A stretch of DNA of 64,000 nt from Paramecium sonneborni (Eukaryota > Ciliophora > Oligohymenophorea > Peniculida > Parameciidae). The notes below the pieces were generated by a model. The model searched no databases, was not told the origin of the DNA, and saw only the letters and a program-made list of their open reading frames with translations. Numbering within the stretch: the stretch's first letter is position 1; each line of letters opens with the position of its first letter. Below are positions 37,398-50,526 of the stretch, in pieces. Both the position numbers and the translations under genes were made by a program. The stretch covers positions 938,254 through 1,002,253 of the forward strand of contig CAJJDN010000001.1 of NCBI GenBank assembly GCA_905182985.1. The letters are read 5' to 3'.

Positions 37398-40300
37398 ATG
37401 GCAATTCAAATTTTTTTACTTTTAATAAATTTAGTTTAAGGAGTTGATAACTTTTTTGGATGTCAAGTATCAACGACTGGTTAAATAAATTAGAAGGGAG
37501 ATTATTAATTTAAAATAATTAGATCAGGAGATTTTAGCAATCATCCAATAAATTTATTAATAAGCTATAAAATATAAATTGATTTTCCTTGGAATATCAA
37601 TAATGATTATACTTGTTATAATGAAGATAACAGTTTAGTAAGTTGTAGTTATACTTCAAATACAAAAGGAATTGTGAACAATTATTTTGTTAAAGATTAT
37701 ACAAGTTTAGATTATTAAGATTCGGAGGGATTTACATTTTTTATTAATTTGAAATCAGTTTTAAATCCATCATATAGTGGGAGATATGAAAATCCAATTT
37801 AAATATCAATAATTAGTTCAACGAATGAAATATTAGAATAGTGTCCTAATGGAGGAGTTAATCCAACAGTAAATCCAGGTATAGGAACATGTTCAGGGGA
37901 TGGATAATAATCTAAAGTTAATAGCATAAATACTGATATTTCATTAAATATGTTTGTAAAGAACTCTTTGGCTGTAGAAGTATAATTCTTTAGTAAAATA
38001 GAGTTACTTAATTGTAAAATATACTCGTTTTTGGTAGAATGATAAAACTACAAAAGAAATGATTCCAGGAATTATTACTTGTTAATTATATGCAAATAAC
38101 ATCTTTATTTCAGGTACAATTTGCTCAAAGGATTCTACAAATTTATAAATAAAATCAAATTTAGGAACTGGTTATAGTGGAACAAATGTATAATATGTAT
38201 GATATTAGATTACTCTAGTGATTAATGGAGTCAATTCACCATCATCAACAGCTCCTGATGGAAGTTTTATTCTATAAACTTATAATTCGAATAATAAATT
38301 AATAGATGAATGTTCGTTAACATAAATAAGTGGATGGTTGCCTAATGTAGTAATACTTAGTAGTATGACATGGACAAATATAGTAAATTAAGTAGAAAGA
38401 CTAAACGTTTAATTTCAATTAAACACTTAAATATTAGTAGGAGATACTATTTAGATTACTATACCTAAAGAATTGAAAATAAATTCCACAATCTTAACTT
38501 AAATAAGAGATACTAGAAGTACTTTCTTTAATACTCCATTATAATCATCAGCATTTACTATTAATGATTAATTAGTCACAATAACATCAAGTAAAGCATT
38601 TTCATCTACTCTTACAAACATTTTATTAACATTTTTTAATGTAGTTGCTCCTCCATCTATTAAACCATCTTCAACTATTTAGATTAGTACTTATAGAGAT
38701 TCTTATGTTATTGATAAAAGTATAGCAAGTTTAACTATTACAGCCTCTAATGGTGCAATTAGATCAGTTTCTATTATTGCTTTAAATACAGTTATTAATT
38801 AATTATCTGATTATGAATTTGATATTGGATTAACCAATCCACTTTTATAAGATGGATATTTAAGAATTTAATTTCCTAATTAATTTGATTTAACTTAAAT
38901 AACTCAAATACAAAACTATTTAATCAATTCTTAATCTTATGATGCTAAATTTAGTGTTTCTAGTCAAAGGTTGATAATATCATCATTATATTCATCTGAT
39001 ATTACTGCATCTACTTAAATAAAATTTAAAATCTCATAAATAAAAAATTAATTCAGTGCTAATATTAGTAATACATTTACAATATAATCATACTATTCTA
39101 AAAACAGTGAAGATTTTTTAGTAGATTAACATACATCATATTAAATGAGTTCATTCACATCTGGATCTTTGGATAGTAACTCTATTACAGTATAAGCTGA
39201 GTATTATATTACTGGATAGCTTGATAATTATGAAATCAATTTTATAAATACAAATGCTATCTCTGCATTAGGATATTTTATTATTAACTTTATTTCTGAA
39301 TTTTCTATGAGTGGAAATCCTACTACTTGTTCAGTAAATGGAATCAGTAGTACTTGTTAATCAACTGATAAGAATACTATTAAAATTATTACATCTACAA
39401 GTATAAATAGTAATACTAATATTAAATTAAAAATAAATTCTTATATTTATAATCCTATCACTCTCTAATCCTATAGTAAAATTTTGATCATAAAGACATA
39501 TGATGATTAAGGTTTATTAATAGATAGTGGATAAGGGGGATCTATTTAAATGTTATATCTTTCAACATTTACATTAACATTATTTTAAAGAGTCTCATAA
39601 ATGAATGGTGTAAAAAATGCATATACTTTCTACATCAATTTTTAAGTCACTTAAATAAATGAAATATATCTTATAATTGAAATTCCTATTGATTTATCTA
39701 CTGATTTATAATCTTGCTAATCTATTTCCCCATTATAAACTACTCTATCTTGTTCAATTTCAAATTAACAATTGTAGATTCAATTAAGTTGTAGTACTTG
39801 TACTTCGATAACCAAAAACATAGATTATAAGATCACAATTAATCAAATAATTAATAATTCTTCATTTAAACCAGTTATCATTTCTAAGGCCTACACTATA
39901 TAAAATTTATCAAATGATTTAACAAAATAAAGTTAATTAAAAGAATAATTAATAATTACTAATACATAGACTAATACTATTAAGTCATTTACATAATCAT
40001 ATGAATATGGTTATCTAAATTAACTAGATAATTATTCATTTAATATTGAAGTTTATAATTAATTGAATGCTAATTTCAAAATTGTACTAAATGTTCCTAC
40101 AGATATCAAAGTTTATCAATCAACTGAAGCAACTCCAACTAGTGTTAATAATATCTAAAATTTACCTGATGATGTTTTAGTCATTTTAAATTCCTAGAAT
40201 ATCATTATAACAGGTTATTCTGGATCTAAAATTTCTTAATTTTCTTTTAGAATAATGAATTTATTAAATCCTAGTACTTCATCAATTAGTAATCATTTTA

Positions 40301-43300
40301 CTATAAATACTTATGATATTTAAATCAATAATGAATATTAAATGGATACTGGTCAACTTGGTACATACAATCATAAATGTACTCTACCATGTAAAGATTG
40401 TGATTCATCTATATTAACTAAATGTTCTAGTTGTTATGATAGCAATAGAAGTAATTTGGTCTAATAGAAAATTTATTTAATGAGCATTTAAAATACCTGT
40501 ATAACAGATTGTTACCAAATTGACGGTTATTATGTAACAAGTGGAGATTTTATATGTTAAAAATGCAATCCAGAATGTAAAAAATGTAAAGATGTAAATA
40601 CATATTGTTTGGAATGCAGCGGAACCTATAAATTCTTAGATAATAAATGTTTAGAGTCATGTCCAAAGACCTATTTCAATAATTAACAAGTTTGTACAAA
40701 TTGTATTAAAAATTGTGATACTTGTTCAAATACAACTTTCTGTTAAGTTTGTAGTGTTAATTTTTATCTTTATCAACAAACATGTGTTGATGTTTGTCCT
40801 GCTAATATTACTATTGCAAATCAACAATTATAAACATGTGATACATGTACTAATAATTGTTAAACTTGTCAAAATCAAACATCATATTGTATAACATGTA
40901 AAACCAATTATTATTTATTTAATAATACTTGCATATCTTAATGTTTAGATGGTACATATCCTTATGATTTTTAATGTACAGATTGTCTCAAAAAATGTAA
41001 AACATGTAGCAATGCAAATAATTGTGATACATGTGACAATAATCTTTTATTTCATTAAAATGATTGTCTTGATAAATGTCCAGATTAATATTTTGCATTA
41101 AGTGGAAAATGCTAATAATGTAATATATCATGTAATACATGTGAGTCTAATTAATATCGATGCACAAGTTGTGTAAATAATACTTTTTTGTATAATAATC
41201 AATGTTTAGGATAATGTCCAGATGAATACTATAATGATATTGATACAAATAAATGTATATCATGTAAGATTCCTTGTAAAACTTGTAAATCAAGTACATC
41301 TTGTTTAAGTTGTGTAACTTAGACACCAATATTATATTATTATAACAATTCATGTAATACAGATTGTCTCTAATATTATGCTCCTGAAAATGGGTAATGT
41401 ATTTAATGTAGAAATCCTTGTAAATAATGTACAACAACACCAGATATCTGTAGTGAATGTTATCCAAATACTTATTTATTGAATCAAATGTGTGTCACTG
41501 ATTGTGGAGAAGGATACTACAAAAACAGTTAAAATTATTAATGTTTAGTTTGTTAAGATCCATGCAAAAGTTGTTCTAATAGAAACGATGAATGCCTCAC
41601 TTGCAAAGATAATTTATATTTATTGAAAAATAAATGTGTTGATAAATGTTAAGATGGATATTATTAATAAGATTAACAATGTCAACCCTGTTTAAATGTT
41701 TGTTAGAGTTGTATTGATAATGTCAGTTGTATATAATGTAAGGACAATCGAATATTATATAATAATCAATGTTTAACATCTTGTCCATAGAATTTATTTG
41801 AAGAAAATAAAAGTTGTGTGGGATGTAGACCACCTTGTTTATAATGTGGATAATCTGCTGATGATTGTTTATCCTGTATTTCTACAACATTTTTAAATGA
41901 ATAATCAGAATGTGTAAAAGAATGTGAAGATGGATATTATGGTGATCAAATTTCAAACAAATGTTTATAGTGTTAAATTCCTTGTAAAACGTGTTCGTCA
42001 AGCACCACTTGTTTAAGTTGTATAGATTAGATACCAATATTATTTTATTACAATAACTCATGTAATACAGTGTGTCCAAATAATCAAGTTCCAGAAAATG
42101 GAGTATGTGTAAATTGTAGATAACCTTGTAAATCTTGTAACACAACTCCTGATGATTGTATGTCTTGTTTAAGTGATTCATATCTTCGAGGTAATAAGTG
42201 TTTGAATATTTGTGATGATGGTTATTATGCAGACACTACAACAAATGAATGTAAATAATGTATATCCCCCTGTCAAAAATGCATTAACCTTACAGTCTGT
42301 ATTACATGTCTCTAAAGTTAAATTAATAAAATTTTGGTAGATGGTAATTGTATATCCTCTTGTCCTATTGGTTATTATGAATCTAGTGGTACTTGTATTC
42401 TATGTACTATTGATTCAAAAGAGAAGACTTGCAATTCCACTGTTGAAGTACTAGAAAGTATTTAAACTGAAAAATTCATACCTTTGCCTTGTACTATTCT
42501 TACATTAGTATTTATTACAACTGTTATTGTTGCTAAAATAACTAAGCCTGAAACTTTTATTCCTGGTGCTATAACATCTATTGGAGGTTTATTTGAATGG
42601 GGTAGTCATTGTGTCTTATTATATCTAAGCTATTCTGAATGGGGATTATTTAATACTAAAAACTATATTATTATGGGAGCTTTAACTTTTAATTATTTAT
42701 TCAACTTTGTTCATTTGATATCTACAAGTTGTACTATCTCAAATGATGTCTATTTTTAATAATGGTTAAGTACTAGATAAGTTAATAAAATAACATATGC
42801 TATGTTATCATTTATAGGATTTATTACTACCTTTAAAATTAATAAATTATATTTCTCTAGATATTTTGGTTTTTATTTTTTTAAAGCTTGTATTGAAGAC
42901 ATTAAAAAATTTCTTATTTTCAATATCATTTCTTTATTAAGTATTTTCTTAATTACACTGCCTATGGTTATTGCTTCAGCACTTATTTTAAATGAATATG
43001 ATTAGAAAGATTAACTATATATTTCAACTATTGATTCTATTATTGTCACTTTTATTATCTTTATTTCAATTATATGGGAATCTTAAAAAAATGAAGATTA
43101 TTTTAAAGATAATAGATCTTAAGCTTTACATTATGTTGTATCTGGATCATATGAATAATAAATAGTAGATTAATCTATAGAATAAGCTAAAATTAATTCT
43201 AATAATGGAGAAAATCTAAATTAATAAATGGATTAATCTTAACATATTAATTCAACTAATAATTAAAAGAAATCATTTTTAATTAAAAATAATTCTGAAA

Positions 43301-45591
43301 TTATCATTCCAGGAAAAAAATAAACAGTTGCTCCTGTAGATTAACCATTTTTTAGAACTTAAAATAGTGATTCATATACTAGTGCATAAAAAAAATAATT
43401 TGATTAATTTATCCAAAACAAAAAAACTATCAAAAATTCAGATGATTAGTCACTCAATTTATCTTCTATTGAAGAATAACTTTAACATCCTCTTAATGAA
43501 ACTTCATAAGATAAAGAATTTTTCAATGATTACAAAGTATTATAATTTCAAAATCCAGAAGAATTTCAACAAAAATTCATTTAAACTGAATCATAACAAG
43601 ATTTAGATTTTTCTTCAGAATTAGATTGTAATAATTTAAATTTAAAATAAAATCAATTAAAAACTCCATAAAATAATACTCTCAAAGGTACTGCTTTTAA
43701 AAAAAGAAATAAAACAATTGAAATTGTTGTAGATCAAATGAATTTTGATTAAACAGATTAAAATTAAATCTAAAATAGTTCTTAATTAAAAAAATAATAA
43801 GAAAATAATTAAGAAGAATTGCTTAAATTAAAATTAGAAGAAGAAAGACAAAAAATTATCAAAGAGGAAGAATTAAAGTTAGAGTAATTAAGAGAAGAAT
43901 AAAAATTAAAAGAAGTAATGTATTAAGAACAATTATTACAAATTTAATTAGAAAAATAAAGAATTGAGGATGAAAAAAAATAAATAGAAGAAGCTGAAAG
44001 AATTAAGGCTGAAGAAATAATTAAAGAAACTTAAAAAAGAGAAAGATAAATATTATTGGAAAAAGAGGAAAAAGAACGATTGTGGGTATCTTAATTAGAA
44101 AAAGAATAAAGATAAAGAACATTATAAGAACAAAGAGAAATTGAATTAAAATAAGAATTAGAAAGAGAAAAATAAGAAAAAATTAAATTTTAACAATAAT
44201 TACAAGAAAAACTATTAAGAGAGTAAGAATTTGAAAAATTAGAAATAGAAAAAAAAAAAAATGCTGAAATTGAAAGATTGGAAATACAAAAATAAGAGGA
44301 AATAAGATTAGAGCAATTAAGAATTTTTAAATAAAAAGAACTAGAATTATAAAAATAACTTTAAGAATAAATCAAAAAAGAAAAAGAAGAACATGAACTA
44401 AGAAAAATATAATAGTAAGAAACTTAAAGATTATAAGAAGAGTTATTAAGAAGATAAAAACAAGAAGAATTAAGATTAAAATAAGAAGAAGAAATTAGAT
44501 AATAATAACAATTATAATTAAGATTATAAAGAGAAGAAGAATAAAGAAAACAGTAATAAGAGGAAGAAAACAAAAAAAAACGATTAGAAGAAGAACAACA
44601 ACAAAAAAGACAAAAAATATTAGAAGAAGAAGAAAAGCAAAAGTTTAAACAATTAGAAGAAGAAGAAAATAAAAGACTTTAATTATTAGAAGAAGAAGGA
44701 AAGAAAATGTTTAAATTATTAGAAGAAGAAGAAAATAAAAGACTTTAATTATTAGAAGAAGAAAAATAAAAAATACTAAATTTTTCTGCTTAAGATTAGA
44801 AATAATAATAATCTCTCTCATTTATTGATTTTGATAATAATGTAGAATAAATTTCTTAAAATAATGATGGAAATAAAATCAAGAAATAAATATTTTTATA
44901 ATTAGATGATCTTGAGGAGGAATTTGGACTTCAAAAAAAATAAAGATTGGATAATATTTCTATTGAATTTGCTGAAGAAAATATTTTATAATAAGATGAT
45001 TAATCTGGTTATCAAAATACTGATTACTTGAGATAATTTGAGATGAATGATCTAAGATCTATATTTTAGCCTAGAATTTCATCTTAAAGTATCAATGTTA
45101 GCCATTCTCATAATAATCCTTAGTAAATTCATAAGACAATTTAAGATCTTCATAATTCAAGGCATTTTTCAGGAGTTAATCAACATTAATTTATTCCTAA
45201 AAGGAAAAATTCAAATGTCCCTCTTTCAAATTAATAAAAACTAGATATTCCAAAGAGATAATCAAAATCATCTAATCATCATAATAAAATTAATTAATAA
45301 AGTTAAAATAGAGTTTTAGGAACTCCTACAAATTATCATTAAAATACCATTAATTTTATTGGTAATGCTTATAATACTTTTGCCCCTAAAACAGTTTTAA
45401 ATAAAGAAAAAGATGAACGTTATTTAAGATAAAAGGAAGAAATTTATTTATAACATATTCCTAATTATTATGAAAAATAAGTCTTAGAAAATTTAAAAAA
45501 GAAAAAACAATAATAATAATAAAAGAAAAACATAAGAACCAGCTAATATAAACAATTTGAAGTAGCGGATGATTAACATTTAGATTTTTGA
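37398..45591 (+). CDS. Giant furin-like Cys-rich membrane protein with Glu/Gln-rich tail
   Basis: ATG at 37398, TGA at 45589-45591; about 2720 residues. Layout: signal peptide (MAIQIFLLLINLVQG); ~950 residues of Ser/Thr/Asn-rich beta-type ectodomain; ~16 furin/GF-receptor-like Cys-rich modules (about 40370-42410, recurrent CxxC...CxTC); several membrane segments starting PLPCTILTLVFITTVIVAKI; then a ~850-residue cytoplasmic part with a long Glu/Gln/Lys coiled coil. A 21-nt intron lies at about 38188-38208. At 38028-38032 a run of five T breaks the frame; four T would keep it, and the total length is also one base off a multiple of three. Related surface proteins are widespread in ciliates; ligand and role unknown. 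Confidence 0.82.
44653..44763 (+). repeat. 45-bp tandem-type repeat in coding tail
   Basis: Inside the coiled-coil tail of the giant Cys-rich protein a 45-bp segment at 44653-44697 recurs identically at 44719-44763 (offset 66 bp), giving LEEEENKRLQLLEE twice. The identity at the DNA level, including third positions, points to recent duplication or slippage. Confidence 0.8.
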
Positions 45592-45830
45592 ATAATTAAT
45601 TTTGACATTAATAATATTAATTTAATTTTCCTTTCTTTTTTTTTATTACATTATTTATAAATTCTTTATCTAATCACTTATTCTCCTATTAAAATATTTT
45701 GAAATAAAAAATAGATCTGTTGAATAATTTAAAGAATTAACAAAAAAATATTGAAAATTTTTGTTTAGTAAAAGTATAAAAAAATTCTTAATTTTATATT
45801 AGATTTTATATTAATATCTGTAATAATTGT

Positions 45831-46084
45831 TCAATCGCTTTCAATTGTGAACATTCTGAAGGTACCTAATGCAACACTTCCTAAAAATTGATAGAATTCT
45901 TCCTAAAAAATAAGAAAGGAAATTTTACTTCAGTTTTGAATGAATCCTCTTATTATAGGTGTCTTCTATAATTTCTAATTGGTCTGAGAACATTTCTTTC
46001 AAGCTTCCTATTGAATGGTGGAACAAATAAATATCCAACAGTTACAGCACCTGCTGTTCCTAATGCTATCTTAGCCAATACCAT
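45831..46084 (-). CDS. Small protein with N-terminal hydrophobic segment
   Basis: ATG at 46084, TGA at 45831-45833, one 26-nt intron; exactly 76 codons. The N-terminus (MVLAKIALGTAGAVTVGYLF) is a hydrophobic helix, followed by a basic stretch (RKLERNVLRPIRNYRRH) and a short acidic/aromatic end. It could be a small inner mitochondrial membrane protein or signal-anchored peptide. No family is recognised. It lies 39 bp downstream of the EF-hand gene on the same strand. Confidence 0.65.
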
Positions 46085-46123
46085 TTTATTTAATAAAATA
46101 TATAAATAATAATTAAATAATTT

Positions 46124-46436
46124 TCATTTTTCTTCTATTTTAGCCATAATTCCTAAAACCTATTCTATTAATTTTAAAAATTCATTTTCTGAAACTCTGC
46201 CATCTCCATTATCATCAAATTCTTTTAATATTTCATCCATTTCTTCTGATGATGGTCTATCAATTTTTAAAATATCAGCACAATTATTTAGAATTGTTAT
46301 AAGTTCTCTATAATGAGTATATAACTTTAAACTTTCTTTCTAAAAAGCCACTATCATCCTCATCTAAAGCATTGAAGGCAATTTTTGTAATTTTTTTAAT
46401 TCTTTAAGTATCGTTTAGAATTTCTCTAAAACTCAT
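46124..46436 (-). CDS. Small EF-hand calcium-binding protein
   Basis: ATG at 46436, TGA at 46124-46126, one 25-nt intron; exactly 96 codons. Two EF-hand loops are clear: DEDDSGFLERKE, split by the intron, and DDNGDGRVSENE, both with acidic residues at 1, 3 and 12 and Gly at 6. Two EF-hands form one lobe, so this is a half-calmodulin-size protein that should bind calcium. Target unknown. Its start is only 23 bp from the divergent start of the WDR3 gene. Confidence 0.85.
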
Positions 46437-46459
46437 TAAAAATAATTAATTAATTATTT

Positions 46460-48969
46460 ATGGTAAAAGCCTATTTTGGATATAAGTTTGATACTCTTTT
46501 TGGTAGTATAAGTAACAATGGAGGAGTAATAATCAATGATATTGCATATACAATAGTAGATTAATATTTACTTTTAATAAATATCAAGACATAAGAGATA
46601 ATTTAATAAATAGTAATAGATGGTAAAAATATAAAAATAACAAAAATTGCAATTAAAGAGAATACTATAGCTCTTGGATATCATGATGGTGAAATAATAA
46701 TATATAATATTATTGATAAAGAAACTTAATGCAGATTTTTTAACCATTAAAGTGAAATAAGTTAATTAGTATTTTTAAGTGAGACTATTTTAATAAGTGG
46801 AAGTTGCGATACTTCTATAATAGTATGGGATTTAGCTGATTAATCATTATAATTTAGATTGATAGGACATTCAAATTAAATTACTGCTTTAGAAATAATT
46901 ACACTTGAAGATTAAAGCTTGGCATTTACTTAATAATTTATTGTTTCAGGTAGTAAAGATGGATTAGTGAAAATATGGGATTTGAATCTTGAATGTTCTA
47001 TATCTACATTATCAAGTATGCATAGTGAGGTTACATGTTTATGTGTTTATGAAAATTATTTAATTATTTGTACTAATTCTGATGAAGTTCTTATTAAATA
47101 ATGTTAATTGAATTCAGGAAAATGTTAAATTGAAGATGATGGAATCATTAAGAGGTAATCTTTTATTAGAGCTATTTAATGTCAATATATTTAATAAAAA
47201 TTACTTATTCTAAGTAAAATTTTATAATTATTTTAGATAATGAAAAGAAAATTGAAGTTTATAAATCAAAATAAGGAAAAAAACTTTTAAAAGCAGAAAA
47301 TTTTAGCTAATCTTTAATTTATAGCACTGTCATTTCATAATTAAACAAAATAGTTTATTTTTAAGCTATTGTTTATAAGAATCTATTAAAAATATTTATT
47401 TTTACATCAGATAATCAAATAGTGATAAAAGAATTAATAAATGATAATATTGATGAAAATAATAATATTGTCATTTAATAAATTAATGGATAAATAAAAT
47501 AAATTAAATTAACTTAGAATGATAATAAATTAATCTTAATTGCATCAAATAAATGTTATTAATTTGATAATGAAACTGCTTAATAGCTTAATAGTATATC
47601 AAATACAAGTAATTATACTTCTCTATGTATTTTACCAAAAAATAAGTACTTTATGGTTGGAGATGAGAAAGGAATCTTATATTTAGTTGATATGAATTAA
47701 AATGAAATTATTTTTGAATAAAAAATACATAATTCAAATATTAATAGTATTGAATGTCATGAAAATTGTAAAGCATTTAATGGTTTAGTAATAATGACGA
47801 CTGAGATAGATAAAAAAGTAAATTTTGTAGAGTTATTTTTTAATAAAACATAGAAATGTTTAGAATTTTAAGTAGTTAATACAATATATTTAAAAGAAAA
47901 TATAAGAAGTGCTTAATTTTCATATGATGGTAATTACTATGCATTTGCTTAAATGAATAATATAGTATCAATTTATTATTGTGATTCTCATAAATTGTAT
48001 TTAGAATTATATGGACATTCATTACCTGTTTTAACTTTTGCATATACTTCAGATGATACAATAGTAATATCAGCTGGTGCAGACAAAAGTATTAAATTAT
48101 GGGCAACAGATTTTGGAAATTGTAAGAAAACAATTAAAGCACATATAGCAGAAATTATTTAAATTAAAACTGTTAATGACACTCATTATTTTTTTAGTGG
48201 ATGCAAAGATAATATTATTAAATATTGGGATGGAGATACATATTAATTAATATTATAGTTTAATGAAGCATTAACTGGAATATAATCATTAGTTATTGGA
48301 TGTATAGGAGATTTATTTTATTCAGCAACTAAAAATGGAGTCATCAGAAAATATGTTTAAACTAAGGAATAAATTTTTGTTTCTGAAGAGGAAGAAAAGA
48401 GATTACAAGAATCACTAATGTAAGAATTATAAAATAAAAATAAATAACAAACTGGATTTGATTTAGGACAAGATTAAGTGAAAAAAGATTTAACTCTTGT
48501 CTAAATTGGATAATAAAAATTATTGGAAACTGAATAATTAATGGATATATTAGAAAAAATTAAATAGTATCGAGAAACTATTGAATTAGGTGAAATTCCA
48601 AATGAAGATCTATTTTACAATAAGAATATTACAGAGTATTTATTTGATAATCTTTAAAATTCAGACTTAAGTTCTCTAATGAAATTCTTACATCATTAAC
48701 ATTTAATAATTTTAATAAATGAAATGAATTAAGATATTGCTTTAAAATAATATCCAATTATCATAAATAAGTTAATAACTTATATTTTTAATAAGATTGA
48801 TGGATTTGGATTTAATTCACATGAAATAATGATGAAAGTTCTCAACATAAGAACTTAATTGCAAATATATTTTAAAAAGGAAAAGAAGATTACTGGATAT
48901 AATCTTGATATCCTTAATTTAATGATACAAGATATAAGTAAAAACTAGGATGATTTTATTTTTGAATGA
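46460..48969 (+). CDS. WDR3: WDR3/Utp12-type WD40 protein of the small-subunit processome
   Basis: ATG at 46460, TGA at 48967-48969; one 23-nt intron near 47220 leaves exactly 829 codons. It begins MVKAYFGYKFDTLFGSI like Dip2/WDR3 and has two sets of WD40 repeats (LISGSCDTSIIVWDL, IVSGSKDGLVKIWDL; VISAGADKSIKLWATDFG, FFSGCKDNIIKYWDGDTY). The C-terminal ~200 residues form a helical Utp12-type domain (ELMDILEKIKQYRETIELGE..., then LIILINEM and NIRTQLQIYFKKEKK). WDR3 belongs to the UtpB module that builds the 90S pre-ribosome in the nucleolus. It is somewhat short for the family, and the Utp12 domain is divergent, so orthology is likely but not certain. Confidence 0.8.
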
Positions 48970-49070
48970 TTGATTAATTTATTTGTTTATAATATGATGA
49001 TGATGATGTGGATAATTTCATCTAATATAAATTTTTATTATTAAAAAATAAAAGAAATGAAATATAAATA

Positions 49071-50497
49071 ATGTATTTAATTATTCTGGTTGTACTAATT
49101 AAATGCATGTTGATTCACTTATAGTATAAATTATTTAATAAAATTCATTAGTTACAGCACTGATTTTGATGTACATAGAAATTGGATGAGAATTACAACA
49201 GAATAACCAATTAATTAATGGTATTATGATGAACAATCTATTTGGACTCTTGATTATCCTCCTTTGTTTGCTTATTTGGAATATTTATTTGGTAAAATTG
49301 CATTATTGATTGGAATTGACTTATACAATATTACAGACTAATTAGTATGGTTTTAAAGAATTACTGTAATAATATCAGAGTTTTTATACTTTTATGCAGT
49401 CAAATATTAACAAAAATCGTTTACAAAATAGTTTATTGATATGATACCATTTGGATGTTTATTAATTGATAGTAATAAAATAAATAAATATTAATAGATA
49501 TACATTTTTAATACAATGGATTCTTATATGGTATTTTATTGTTTGTTTGTTATAAATTACAAAAACAGTAGTATTTATAAGCCTCTCTATTGTATGTTAT
49601 ATTACTTTCCTTTAAGCATATATACATTTATGTATTGCCAGCTTTTGGAGTTATTTTGTTGAAAAATTGTCAAATCAAATAAATAATCACTATGGGTATT
49701 TTTTCAGTGTCTCTTGTTATATTGATTTTTTTACCTTTTTATTAAGATTTATTTTAGATTTTAAAAAGACTCTTTCCTTTTTAAAGAGGACTTGTTCATG
49801 CTTATTGGGCTTAGAATTTTTGGAGTATATATTGTACAGCAGATAAAATTTTAGGAATTATTTTTAAAGTTAATAAAGCTTCAACTGCTTCTGGTGTGGT
49901 TTAGGAAACAATTTTTAATGTGTTACCTTAAATAGGTAATTTCACAACTTTAATAATTATTGGATTTTTATGTTTAGTATGTTATTAATTAATTTTAGAT
50001 TTTGTTTAGAAAAAAATATAAAAATATATATGATATTTTTACTATTTCTTCATTGATATTTTTTAATTTTGGATATCATGTACATGAAAAAGCTGTTATG
50101 ATTCCATTAATTTTATAATTTGTTTAAATGAAAAATCCTAACTTAATTTTTATGGCCTCATTTATAAATGGTATTGCATTATTACCATTAATTCCTACTT
50201 AATATGGTAAATATAATAATTTAAATAGAATAACCAATACTTATAATATTATTAATTGTTTTACATTTGATATTCTATGCCGAATATTAGATTAAATTGA
50301 ATGATATAGAAAAATTATATCTCTTATTAGGAGGTCTAATAATTCTATATGATCGTTTATTTCACAATTTGTTATTAGGAGGGAAATTAGAATTTTTACC
50401 TTTAATAATGTATTCATTATATGGAAGTTTGTTTAATTAATATTGGCTCATATAGTAGATTAGATAGAAAGATGATTATTATGTAAAATTGTGTTGA
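49071..50497 (+). CDS. ALG8: ALG8 dolichyl-P-glucose glucosyltransferase
   Basis: ATG at 49071, TGA at 50495-50497. Four introns (28, 26, 22 and 22 nt) leave exactly 443 codons. The family signatures are clear: YYSTDFDVHRNWMRIT with the catalytic Asp near the N-terminus, WTLDYPPLFAYLEY, IHFQYNGFLYGILL, SFKHIYIYVLPAF, YWAQNFWSIYCTADKIL and NFGYHVHEKAVM. The protein is a polytopic ER-membrane enzyme that adds the second glucose to the lipid-linked oligosaccharide for N-glycosylation. WAxNFW and the DKIL segment fit ALG8 rather than ALG6. It is shorter than animal and yeast ALG8, mainly in loops. Confidence 0.9.
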
Positions 50498-50526
50498 ATT
50501 ATTATTAATATTATAAATATAAAAAT

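Noticed and set aside
41147..42181. Two Tyr/His-rich minus-strand ORFs.
   Set aside because: They are shadows of the Cys-rich repeat modules on the plus strand.
40370..42410. Periodic pattern suggesting a CRISPR-type or satellite array.
   Set aside because: The period follows protein modules (CxxC spacing) and unit sequences diverge in the way coding repeats do.
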